DNA of 64,000 nt from Chloroflexota bacterium (lineage in GTDB: Bacteria > Chloroflexota > Anaerolineae > Promineifilales > Promineifilaceae), in NCBI GenBank assembly GCA_017993775.1, contig JAGOMA010000011.1, positions 89,306 through 153,305 on the forward strand, given 5' to 3'. Both the position numbers and the translations under genes were made by a program. The notes beneath the pieces were generated by a model, which did not search any database, was not told the DNA's origin, and saw nothing but the letters and a program-made list of their open reading frames with translations. Shown here one piece after another: positions 25,686-34,315 of the stretch; the stretch's first letter is position 1, and each line of letters opens with the position of its first letter.

Positions 25686-27089
25686 TTATTTATCCTCTTC
25701 AGTTTGCAGGGCGTCTTGGACTTTCTGCGAAACCAGCCGGCGTTCTTCCCGGCTGGTTTGGCGGATTAAAGCCAAAATCCAGATGACATAGACGGCGCCA
25801 GAAATGACGCCTGCAAAGATTACCCCAGGCAGGCCGTAAAGAAAAGCGGCGGCAAAATTGAGAGCTGTGGCCAGTACGGCCGTGCCGATCTTCGGCAGCA
25901 GCAGTCGTTTGGTGTTTACTTCGCTCAATAGACTAATTGTGGCTACCTGGCCGGTGGCGAACAACCCGCCCGCCAGCATCATCCAGGGCAAAAGCCAGGA
26001 AATTGAGCGATATTCTGACGATACCAGGACGCGGAAGAGCAAAGGATGCAAAAAATAAGCCAGAGTGACGGCAATCAGGGTCACCGAAAAGGCGGCCGTT
26101 GTCAGGCTCTGGTTAACGCGCAAGGTGGCCTTCATGCGGTTTTCGTCGGTGGCGTCACCCGCTTTCTGAAAAAGAATAGGCGAAATAAGCTGGATGACCA
26201 GTCCGGTTGCCAGGGTGATGGGGTAATAGCCCAGGCGGTAAAGAACCGCATAATAGCCAACATCGCTGGTGCTGCCGCTGGCTTGCAGCGACCAACGATC
26301 GGAAGACATTTGCGCCCAGGTGAAGACGCCCCAACCGGCGAAAGGCAGGGCATAATCGCGCAGTTTGCGCCGCCACAGGGCGGTTTGGGTATCCGGTTGG
26401 CTGGCCGGGGTGGTCATGCCGGGCAGGGTGAGGACTTTGCGGCGGAAGAAGTACATTTGGGAGGGCAAAATGAGAAAAGCGGCGGCGACGTATCCGATCA
26501 TGGCGCTGCGGCTGGTGGGACCGAAGTAAATCACGGCCGTTAGCACCAATCCCACTTGTAACCATTGCCCCATCGCGGAATGCCAGGCGACAATTTTGCG
26601 CTGGCGCAGCGCGTTTTGCATCCCATTTAATATCTGAGCAAACCCGGTAAGCAGGGCATAAGTGATGGCCGAAATGAGGAAAAACACCCAATCCAACCGC
26701 TGCCAGACGACCAGTCCCAAGGAAACCGCTGCCACCGCCAGCAGCGTAAAGCCGCTGACGCGGATGATCATGCTTTGTAAGGCGTGGAGATAATCGCTGG
26801 TTGAGCCTACTTCTTTGGCTGGGGAAAGGAAGCGCAGGGCTGCGCCGGCCAATGGTCCCAGAATTGTCTGGTTAACCAGTACGGCAATGGTCATCACGAG
26901 GGCGATTTCGCCGAATACGGCCGGCGATAGGTAATCGGTGAGCAGGCGCAGTCCAACCACGCTGCCAATGACAGAGGTTCCCTCGCCCAAGATGACCCAA
27001 AAAAATTCTTTACCCAGATAGGAAAATGCGGCAATGTTAGCCAGGCGCAGCCGCCATGATTTTTGTATGGTCACACAAACCAATCCCAA
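25686..27089 (-). CDS. Wzx-type polysaccharide flippase
   Basis: 467 residues with about 12-14 hydrophobic segments, from SYLGKEFFWVILGEGTSVIG to YVIWILALIRQTSREERR: an MOP-superfamily membrane exporter that turns lipid-linked repeat units across the membrane. The reading frame opens with TTG at 27089. A GTG at 27074 is an equal candidate; neither has a good ribosome site. It is the first gene of the minus-strand operon, behind the promoter at 27131-27159. Confidence 0.85.
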   Translation of the reverse strand: MGLVCVTIQKSWRLRLANIAAFSYLGKEFFWVILGEGTSVIGSVVGLRLLTDYLSPAVFGEIALVMTIAVLVNQTILGPLAGAALRFLSPAKEVGSTSDYLHALQSMIIRVSGFTLLAVAAVSLGLVVWQRLDWVFFLISAITYALLTGFAQILNGMQNALRQRKIVAWHSAMGQWLQVGLVLTAVIYFGPTSRSAMIGYVAAAFLILPSQMYFFRRKVLTLPGMTTPASQPDTQTALWRRKLRDYALPFAGWGVFTWAQMSSDRWSLQASGSTSDVGYYAVLYRLGYYPITLATGLVIQLISPILFQKAGDATDENRMKATLRVNQSLTTAAFSVTLIAVTLAYFLHPLLFRVLVSSEYRSISWLLPWMMLAGGLFATGQVATISLLSEVNTKRLLLPKIGTAVLATALNFAAAFLYGLPGVIFAGVISGAVYVIWILALIRQTSREERRLVSQKVQDALQTEEDK

Positions 27090-27130
27090 TACGGCCGTAT
27101 CTCGGCCAATTTCGTCCCAAGCATGAAGAA

Positions 27131-27159
27131 ATCATACTAGAAGCAATTTTCACAGGCAA
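27131..27159 (-). promoter_or_regulatory. Promoter of the polysaccharide operon
   Basis: Minus-strand TTGCCT (27159-27154) and TATGAT (27136-27131) with a 17-base spacer, in the divergent gap ahead of the flippase gene. Predicted leader is about 35 bases. Confidence 0.65.
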
Positions 27160-27273
27160 ACAGATGCCCTGGCACGGGCCGGTTCACGCTACCCCAGGAC
27201 GTAGGGAAGTGCTAAAATGAACGGCCGTGTCCCCAAGTTTCAGGTTGTACTTGCGGGCTTGCACAGAGGCATC

Positions 27274-28371
27274 ATGAAAATTCTACATGTCTACAAAGAT
27301 TATCACCCTATCCGGGGTGGCATCGAAAACCACATCAGAACGCTGGCCGAAGCGCAGGTTGCCGCCGGTCATCAAGTTACTGTGTTGGTTACCAATCCGG
27401 GCGGTGAAAAGCCAGACGTGCTGCTGAACGGAGTGCGCGTCGTCCGGGCGGCCCGCCTGGCGACTGTCGCTTCGACGCCGCTGAGTGTTACCTTTCCCTG
27501 CCAACTAGGCGCGCTGGAGGCCGATATTGTGCACCTGCAATTTCCGTACCCGTTGGGGGAAATGAGTCAATTGGTGGCGGGAGGGAAACGGCCGTTCCTC
27601 ATCTCCTATCAATCTGACGTAGTTAAGCAGCAAACCATTTTGCGCCTGTACGAGCCGCTGCTGCGCCGCGTGCTGCGCCGCGCCGGGCGAATTTTGGCGA
27701 GCAGCCCCAATTACATCGCCAGTTCACCCTATCTCAACCCCCTGGCCGATCATTGCACGGTCGTGCCGTTGGGCATCGATCCGGCGCCATTTTTGCACGC
27801 CGAACCACTGCCCTTGCCCCCGTCCGATTTGCCCACGCTGCTGTTTGTGGGCCGCCATCGTTACTACAAAGGGGTTGATACGCTCATTCGGGTTATGCCG
27901 CATGTGGCCGCCCGCCTGCTCATCGCCGGTGATGGTCCCATGCGTTCGGCGTGGGAAGCGTTGGCTGCGGAGCTAAATGTGACCGACCGGGTGCAGTTTT
28001 TGGGCGACATCAGCGATGATGATTTGCCGCGCCTGTATGCCGCCGCCGATCTGTTTGTGCTGCCGTCAAATGTGCGCGCCGAGGCGTTTGGTCTGGTGTT
28101 GCTGGAGGCGATGGCCGCCGGACTGCCGTGCATTACTACCGAGGTGGGCACGGGCACGTCGTTTGTGGTGCAGGATGGCCAGACTGGCCTGGTTGTGCCG
28201 CCGCAAGATGAGAATGCCTTAAGCACGGCCGTTTCTCATCTGCTTGATCACCCGGAACTGCGCCGCCAAATGGGGGCAAACGGCCGTGCCCGCCTGCTGG
28301 CCGAATTTACCACGCCCACGATGGTGGCTCGAGTAGAAGCCGTTTATGAAGCTGTAGGCCGTAGGCTGTAG
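27274..28371 (+). CDS. Glycosyltransferase family 4
   Basis: 365 residues from the ATG at 27274 (AGAGG upstream); an in-frame ATG at 27217 lies over an ACGGCCGT and has no ribosome site. The acceptor domain begins ILHVYKDYHPIRGGIENHIR, and the donor domain has LLFVGRHRYYKGVDTLIRVM and LPSNVRAEAFGLVLLEAMAA. It is divergent from the flippase operon and upstream of the polymerase-like giant gene, so probably part of the same pathway. Confidence 0.9.
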   Translation: MKILHVYKDYHPIRGGIENHIRTLAEAQVAAGHQVTVLVTNPGGEKPDVLLNGVRVVRAARLATVASTPLSVTFPCQLGALEADIVHLQFPYPLGEMSQLVAGGKRPFLISYQSDVVKQQTILRLYEPLLRRVLRRAGRILASSPNYIASSPYLNPLADHCTVVPLGIDPAPFLHAEPLPLPPSDLPTLLFVGRHRYYKGVDTLIRVMPHVAARLLIAGDGPMRSAWEALAAELNVTDRVQFLGDISDDDLPRLYAAADLFVLPSNVRAEAFGLVLLEAMAAGLPCITTEVGTGTSFVVQDGQTGLVVPPQDENALSTAVSHLLDHPELRRQMGANGRARLLAEFTTPTMVARVEAVYEAVGRRL

Positions 28372-28395
28372 GCTGTAGGCCGTAGGCTTACAGCC
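28351..28395. repeat. Heptanucleotide tandem repeat (GTAGGCC/T)
   Basis: Six 7-base units (GTAGGCC, GTAGGCT, GTAGGCT, GTAGGCC, GTAGGCT, TACAGCC) straddle the end of the glycosyltransferase gene. Related units occur in the valS leader at about 34163-34183. Confidence 0.75.
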
Positions 28396-28474
28396 ATTCC
28401 CTCGTTTGCCCCCCCTATGTCGATAGGATAACATTCACTCCCGTACAAAAATAGTCTCAAGGATTCGTGGTGGT

Positions 28475-31400
28475 ATGAATTCAAAGCTCTCTCAATGGTG
28501 TGAAGGCCTTATTGAGGCCGGTTGGATTGCCGCGATTATCGCGGTGCCGCTTTTTTTCAATATTCACTCAGACCGGGTGTTTGAACCGGATAAATTAACC
28601 CTGCTGCGCTCGATTGTGGTGCTAATGTCCGCGGCCTGGATCGTGCGATTTATCGACCGGAAAGATTGGCGGCAGGTAAAAGCGTGGGTGCAGCCGAAGG
28701 GGGAAACGGCCGTGTGGCGCATTCCCTTCGCCCTGCCTATCTTTTTGCTGGTGGTTTCTTATCTCGTCTCCACCATCTTTTCCGTTTCACCCAGCATCAG
28801 TCTGGCGGGTTCCTATCAACGCCTGCAAGGAACCTACACCACCTTCTCCTACATCGTCGTTTTTGCCCTCATTGCCAACCTCATGCGTACCCGTCAACAG
28901 GTGAATCGACTGGTCACGTTTGCCATCATCACCAGCGTCCCGGTGTCTTTCTACGGTTTTTTGCAGCATTTTGATTACGATCCGCTGCCCTGGGCCGGCA
29001 GCGTGGTGGAACGCGTGGCCGGGCATATGGGGAACGCCATCTTCATCAGCGCCTATCTCATCATGGTCTTCCCACTGACGGTCTCGCGCATCATTTCCGC
29101 CTTCAACAGCATCCTCAACGACGAGGAACTTTCTTCCGCCGATGTGGTTCGGGCGTCGATTTATATTTTCATCCTCTTTTTACAGCTTTTTGCCATCATC
29201 TGGTCTGGCAGCCGCGGTCCCTGGCTGGGGCTAGGCGTTGGTTTATTTGCCTTTGTGCTGATCTTGTTGGTCGCGCTGCGCAATGGCGTGGAAGATCACG
29301 GCCGTTTCCGGCTGGCCGAGGCCGGGCAGGCGGTGCTTTTGGTGCTTGGCGGCGGAGTTGTGGCCTATTTGCTTGGCTCGCTTTTGGTGGGTGCGGTGGC
29401 CCGAACCGGCCGATTTGCCTCTCTCACCGGCGGCATGACCTCCTTTATCGCTTTTCTCATCGCCCTGGCCGTCCCCGGGCTGATGATATTTTTGATGGTC
29501 GCCGCCCGGCGCGGCTGGCGCTGGCTCTGGTTGAGCTGGATTGTGCTGGCGGTTTCGATTTCCGCCTGGGTGGTTTTGTTCAATGTGCCTTCGGATGCAT
29601 CTGCCCCACTGGCCGAGAAGCCGATTGTCGGCGGCATATTCACTACGCTGGATTCTTGGCGCGAACTGCCGCGTGTCGGCCGTTTGGGCCAGCTCCTGGA
29701 AGCCGACGACGGTACGGGCCGGGTGCGAACCCTGATTTGGGAAGGGGCTTTGAAACTGATTTTGCCCCACGAGCCGCTCGATTTCCCCAATGGCGGGTCG
29801 GATACGTGGAATTTCTTACGGCCGTTCATCGGCTATGGCCCTGAGTCTATGTACGTGGCCTATAACCGCTTCTATCCACCCGAACTGGCCAACATCGAGG
29901 CGCGTAACGCCTCGCCCGACCGTTCGCACAACGAGACTTTCGATGCCCTGGTGATCACCGGCCTGCTGGGGTTTGCCATCTGGCAGCTTATTTACATCAG
30001 CGTGTTTTATTATGGTTTTCGCTGGCTGGGCGTGCTGCGCACCAAGTTGGAGCGCAATTTGCTCATTGGTTTGTGGCTGGGCATGGGCACGCTGTCGGCC
30101 ATCTTGTTTTCGGTCTGGCAGTCGCCGGCCTGGTTGGGGGTGGCTTTCCCGTTTGGCAGCATCGCCGGATTGGTGATTTATCTAGTGTATTACGCCTTTT
30201 TCTCGCCGGTTCCCGAAGAGCAGGCCGATCCGTTTGCGCCGAACCGGCTGCTGCTGGCCGGTTTGTTGGCCGCCGTGTTGGCCCATTACGTGGAAGTCCA
30301 CTTTGGGATAGCCATTGCGGCCACGCGGCTGCACTTTTTTGCGTATGTGGGCTTGATGTTGGTGGTGGGGTATGTGCTGCCGCAGGTGCAGGAAACGGCC
30401 GTTGCCACTCCCGCCCCCTCTCGTTCCCGCAGCAAACGCGCTCCGTCACGAACCGATAACGGCGGCCTTTGGGGGCCGGTCATGTTGTCGGCGCTCATGT
30501 TGGCGCTGATGATGGGCATTTTGGGCTTCGAATTCACCAGCTTTTCGCCAGTGCCCGACGTTACCTACCAAAGCCCAACAGATTTGCCTGTCTCCGAAAT
30601 TTTCCGCCAATCCTTTTTCCGCGATCCGGGCAATGATTTTGCTGATTCGCCCTATGCCTTTGTCTTGTTGGTGCTTTCATGGACGTTGGGAACCGTTTTG
30701 GTGACCGCAGAAATGGTCAAATCCGGTGAATTACAATTTCCGGAGGATGATGTGCCGCTGCCGGACGGCCGTTCGCGGCTTTTAGGCGCGGCTTACCTGG
30801 GCGTAGGGCTGGTCAGCCTGGGCTTGCGCTTCGGGCTGCCCACACCGCCGGATGCCGGCCCCACCTGGTACCTTGGCCGTGTGCTGCTCATGTTATGGGC
30901 CGGGCTTTGTTTGTGGGTTGCTGTGCGCCTGCTGGTCCATCTGAGCCATGCCCGCCTGACGGCCGGACTGGTGGCCTTAAGCGGCTTCTTATTTGCCCTG
31001 CCGGTGATGGTGGCTGGCGGCGTGACGTGGGGGTTGGCGACGGCCGTTATCAGCGCCGGTTTGTTATGGCTGGTTTGGACTCCCTCCTGGCGCAGTTCCG
31101 TGTTGCCTATCGGCGTTATTGCCTTCACTTCCCTGGTCATCGGGCTGGTTGTCGCTTATGCCCAGGCCTCGCTGCTGCAAGCCAGCCTGTTTGTGCGCCC
31201 CACCGAGGCATTAGACACAATCGACAAACTGCTCGCCTTTCGGGTGCACGAGGCCAGCCAATCCGCCGCTTTCCTAACCTTTGTTTACCTGTTCGTTATT
31301 CTAATCCTTGTCTTTTCAGCGTTTGCCTTGTCCAGTCATCCCATGTCCCAGACCAAAGTATCCGGGTCGGCGGCCGCCTACGGCAGTCTGGCAGTGCTGG

Positions 31401-32938
31401 GTATTGTTGGCCTGTATTTGGTCAGCGCCACCAATATGCGTATCGTCCAGGCTGACATGGTGTATAAACGCGGCAAACCGTTTGACCAACAGGCGGCGGC
31501 GCAGCGCGATTTACAATCCTGGGATGTAGCCATCGCCATTTATGAAAAAGCGATTGCTATGGCCCCGCGTGAAGATTTTTATTATCTGTTTTTGGGGCGC
31601 GCCTTTTTGGAACGCTCGACGCTGACAGAAGGCCTGACCGAAAAAGAAGCCTTGCTGAATGAAGCGTCGGCGCAGCTGCAGATTGCCCAATCCATCAATC
31701 CATTAAATACCGACCATACAGCCAATCTGGCCCGGCTAAATACGCGATGGACCGAATTAAGCCAGGATGCGGCCAAACAAGCGGCTCATCTAGCGGATGC
31801 CGAGAAGTATTACCAGGAGGCGTTATCCCTTAGCCCGCAAAATTCGGTGATTCGTAACGAGTATGCCCGTCTGGTCTATTCGCTGGAAAATGATTGCGCC
31901 AAAGCGCTGGCAATTTATGACGAGGCGGTGAAGATTGACCCGTATTATGACGCTAATTATTACGGCCGTTCCGATACTCTGGTAAGCTGCGGCGCAGATC
32001 TGCCGGAAGCCGAAAAGGCCGACAATTATCGGCAGGCGCTGGCCGACATTCAGGCCGGATTAGACCTGAACCCGAGAAATTTACAGGCCTGGCTGCGCGC
32101 CGGGCAGTTGAACCAGGAATTGGGCGACGTGGCCGGCGCGATTGCCGCCTATGAACAGGTGCGCGCTCTCAATGCGGCGGGTTCTGTGCCCGCCTGGCAG
32201 GTGGATTATTTGCTGGCTACGTTGTACCGCGATGCCGGCAATGTAGACGAAGCGGTGGTGGCTGCGACCCGCGCTTTGGGCGCGGCTCCGGCCGAATCTG
32301 CGCCGCAGATCCAAACCTTGCTGGCAGAATTGACCGGCGAACCGGTTTCCACCCCCGCGCCTGCGCCGCCGGTATCTTTGGAGGGAGAACGGCCGTTAGC
32401 CCAAATTCCCCCCGTCGAGCGCAACAACATCTTCCAATCCCCGCCGCCTATGACCATTGACCCCGCCGGCACGTACGAGGCTGTCATTACCACCGAGAAA
32501 GGTAAAATGCGCCTGAATCTCTTTGCCGATCAGGCACCATTGGCCGTAAATAGTTTCATCTTCCTGGCTAACCAGGGCTTTTATGACGGCACTACCTTTC
32601 ACCGTGTCTTAGACGGCTTTATGGCCCAGGGCGGCGACCCGACCGGTACTGGCGCAGGCGGCCCCGGCTACGAATTCCAAAATGAAACCAGCGACAGCCT
32701 GAGTTTTGATCGCCCCGGCATTTTGGCGATGGCGAACGCCGGTCCGGATACGAATGGCAGCCAGTTCTTTATCACCTTTGCGCCGGCGCCCTGGCTGGAT
32801 GGCGGCTATACGATTTTTGGCGAATTGGTGGAAGGCGAGGATGTGCTGAATGCTCTGACCCTGCGCGACCCTGAGACCAACCCCACGCAACCCGGTGATT
32901 TAATCGAGCGCATCGACATTTTTGAGGGCGGACAATAG
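28475..32938 (+). CDS. Wzy/WaaL-like polymerase or ligase fused to TPR and cyclophilin
   Basis: One uninterrupted 1487-codon gene. Residues about 15-620 hold many membrane helices with O-antigen ligase/polymerase marks: SGSRGPWLGLGVG and the periplasmic-loop motif ASPDRSHNETFDALVITGLL near 482. Residues about 660-1000 add further helices. About 1002-1290 are TPR repeats (e.g. YYLFLGRAFLERSTL, AEKYYQEALSLSPQN). After a Pro-rich linker, residues 1333-1487 form a cyclophilin peptidyl-prolyl isomerase (FHRVLDGFMAQGGDPTG, NAGPDTNGSQFFITFAP). The TPR and isomerase parts probably lie outside the membrane. It is 1 bp before the priming-transferase gene. The Wzy part would join or transfer glycan repeats; the reason for an attached isomerase is unknown. 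Confidence 0.85.
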   Translation: MNSKLSQWCEGLIEAGWIAAIIAVPLFFNIHSDRVFEPDKLTLLRSIVVLMSAAWIVRFIDRKDWRQVKAWVQPKGETAVWRIPFALPIFLLVVSYLVSTIFSVSPSISLAGSYQRLQGTYTTFSYIVVFALIANLMRTRQQVNRLVTFAIITSVPVSFYGFLQHFDYDPLPWAGSVVERVAGHMGNAIFISAYLIMVFPLTVSRIISAFNSILNDEELSSADVVRASIYIFILFLQLFAIIWSGSRGPWLGLGVGLFAFVLILLVALRNGVEDHGRFRLAEAGQAVLLVLGGGVVAYLLGSLLVGAVARTGRFASLTGGMTSFIAFLIALAVPGLMIFLMVAARRGWRWLWLSWIVLAVSISAWVVLFNVPSDASAPLAEKPIVGGIFTTLDSWRELPRVGRLGQLLEADDGTGRVRTLIWEGALKLILPHEPLDFPNGGSDTWNFLRPFIGYGPESMYVAYNRFYPPELANIEARNASPDRSHNETFDALVITGLLGFAIWQLIYISVFYYGFRWLGVLRTKLERNLLIGLWLGMGTLSAILFSVWQSPAWLGVAFPFGSIAGLVIYLVYYAFFSPVPEEQADPFAPNRLLLAGLLAAVLAHYVEVHFGIAIAATRLHFFAYVGLMLVVGYVLPQVQETAVATPAPSRSRSKRAPSRTDNGGLWGPVMLSALMLALMMGILGFEFTSFSPVPDVTYQSPTDLPVSEIFRQSFFRDPGNDFADSPYAFVLLVLSWTLGTVLVTAEMVKSGELQFPEDDVPLPDGRSRLLGAAYLGVGLVSLGLRFGLPTPPDAGPTWYLGRVLLMLWAGLCLWVAVRLLVHLSHARLTAGLVALSGFLFALPVMVAGGVTWGLATAVISAGLLWLVWTPSWRSSVLPIGVIAFTSLVIGLVVAYAQASLLQASLFVRPTEALDTIDKLLAFRVHEASQSAAFLTFVYLFVILILVFSAFALSSHPMSQTKVSGSAAAYGSLAVLGIVGLYLVSATNMRIVQADMVYKRGKPFDQQAAAQRDLQSWDVAIAIYEKAIAMAPREDFYYLFLGRAFLERSTLTEGLTEKEALLNEASAQLQIAQSINPLNTDHTANLARLNTRWTELSQDAAKQAAHLADAEKYYQEALSLSPQNSVIRNEYARLVYSLENDCAKALAIYDEAVKIDPYYDANYYGRSDTLVSCGADLPEAEKADNYRQALADIQAGLDLNPRNLQAWLRAGQLNQELGDVAGAIAAYEQVRALNAAGSVPAWQVDYLLATLYRDAGNVDEAVVAATRALGAAPAESAPQIQTLLAELTGEPVSTPAPAPPVSLEGERPLAQIPPVERNNIFQSPPPMTIDPAGTYEAVITTEKGKMRLNLFADQAPLAVNSFIFLANQGFYDGTTFHRVLDGFMAQGGDPTGTGAGGPGYEFQNETSDSLSFDRPGILAMANAGPDTNGSQFFITFAPAPWLDGGYTIFGELVEGEDVLNALTLRDPETNPTQPGDLIERIDIFEGGQ

Positions 32939-32939
32939 C

Positions 32940-33926
32940 GTGCAGGCTGCCCTGGTCATTTTTGTCATTGCTCTCACGGTAACGGCCGTTAGCATTCCCT
33001 GGGTGCGTAAAATCGCCATCAACTTTGGCTTTGTGGATGCGCCCGCGCAGCGCAAACTGCACAGCACCCCCATCCCTCTGATGGGTGGTGTGGCGATATT
33101 TTCCGGGGCCATGGCGGCCGTCCTCTTTTTTTCCGGCGACCTGGCTCGCTCGGTGACAGGCGTGGTCATGGCGCTCAGTCTGGTGGCTCTGACCGGCCTG
33201 TTGGATGACCGTAAAGGGCTGCCTGCCTGGGTAAAACTCAGCGGGCAATTTTTAGCCTTCCTCATACTGGTTTATTTTGGCATTCGCGTCCAACTACCCA
33301 TCCCCGACTATCTCAACTACATTCTTACTTTTTTGTGGCTGGCAGGCATCAGCAACGCCATCAATTTTTTGGACAACATGGATGGTCTGAGCGCCGGCGT
33401 GAGCGCGGTGGCCGCCTCATTTATGCTGCTGCTTGGTCTGCAAAATAGTCAGTTCCTGGTCTCTTCGCTGGCGGCGGCCATTCTGGGGTCTTGTTTAGGT
33501 TTTTTGCGCTACAACTTCAAACCGGCGCAGATTTTCATGGGTGATGCGGGGTCTCTGTTTTTGGGTTTTTCGCTGGCGATTTTAGGCATTCAGCTCCGTT
33601 TTCCTGGCAATGTCAGTTTTGTCACCTGGATGGTGCCGGTGTTCATTTTGGGACTGCCCATTTTCGACACAACGCTGGTGGTCATTTCACGCGTGCGCCG
33701 CGGCGTAAGCCCGAACACGGCCGGTAAAGATCACACCAGCCACCGTTTGGTTAACCTGGGCTACAGTCAGCGCGAAGCTGTTTTGCTGCTTTATTTAATC
33801 ACCGGCGCGTTTGGCATGATCGGGCTGTTTGTGACGCAGGCGACCGTTGTAGAAGGGTATTTGATGGCGGGGGTTACGGCCGTTATTGGTCTTTATGCCA
33901 TTTACCGTCTGGAAAAAGTAAAGTAG
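32940..33926 (+). CDS. WecA/TagO/MraY-family phospho-sugar transferase
   Basis: 328 residues from the GTG at 32940, one base after the previous stop; GAGGG lies 11 bases upstream. A TTG at 32922 is an alternative. About ten membrane helices carry the family motifs GLLDDRKGLPAWVKL (Mg-binding DD), SNAINFLDNMDGLSAG, FMGDAGSLFLGF and GKDHTSHRLVNLGYSQRE. The enzyme moves a UDP-linked sugar-1-phosphate onto undecaprenyl phosphate, the first step of the surface glycan. MraY is less likely because the HRL motif and context match WecA/TagO. Confidence 0.9.
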   Translation: MQAALVIFVIALTVTAVSIPWVRKIAINFGFVDAPAQRKLHSTPIPLMGGVAIFSGAMAAVLFFSGDLARSVTGVVMALSLVALTGLLDDRKGLPAWVKLSGQFLAFLILVYFGIRVQLPIPDYLNYILTFLWLAGISNAINFLDNMDGLSAGVSAVAASFMLLLGLQNSQFLVSSLAAAILGSCLGFLRYNFKPAQIFMGDAGSLFLGFSLAILGIQLRFPGNVSFVTWMVPVFILGLPIFDTTLVVISRVRRGVSPNTAGKDHTSHRLVNLGYSQREAVLLLYLITGAFGMIGLFVTQATVVEGYLMAGVTAVIGLYAIYRLEKVK

Positions 33927-33959
33927 CACCACCGACCACACCGGGGCGGTGGGGAAAAT

Positions 33960-33988
33960 TTGGTTTCCGCTGCGGCCGTTGTTATACT
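33960..33988 (+). promoter_or_regulatory. Promoter of the valS T-box transcript
   Basis: TTGGTT (33960-33965) and TATACT (33983-33988) with a 17-base spacer that contains a GCGGCCGT variant of the genome palindrome. Transcription is predicted to start near 33995. Confidence 0.65.
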
Positions 33989-34007
33989 AACAGCCATACA
34001 TAAAGAT

Positions 34008-34280
34008 TGTGAGTGGGAGTAGTAGGTGATTGGCCCCGCTAGAGAGTCGAAGTCTTGGCTGAAAACTTTGACCGGAACGGCCGTTTCCCAAGTCGCCCAT
34101 GAATCGTTTTGCTGAAGCCCAGTAAGCAAAACCGGGTCAGCCCGTTACAGCCCAGAGCGCCGTAGGCCGTAAATCGTAAGCCGCCACATGTGGCGGACTG
34201 CGCACTACAAGCCACGGAACCAAGGTGGTACCGCGTGAGATGCAACTCTCTCGTCCTTGACCGGATGAGAGAGTTTTTTG
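34008..34280 (+). promoter_or_regulatory. T-box riboswitch of valS
   Basis: A tRNA-sensing transcription attenuator. Stem I shows GTGGGAGTAGTAG, the AGAGAGTCG bulge region (34041-34049) and GGCTGAAAAC. A GTC at 34092-34094 in AAGTCGCC is the likely valine specifier codon. The T-box sequence AAGGTGGTACCGCG (34222-34235) contains TGGT, which pairs with the ACCA end of tRNA-Val. It is followed by the terminator AACTCTCTC/GAGAGAGTT (34244-34252/34267-34275) and a T-run. Unusual: an ACGGCCGT palindrome sits in stem I, and heptamer repeats plus a 16-bp palindrome (34181-34196) sit in the central domain. Uncharged tRNA-Val would favour readthrough. Confidence 0.92.
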
Positions 34281-34315
34281 TTGTATCGTCCAAACGAACA
34301 AAGGATTGTTAAACT

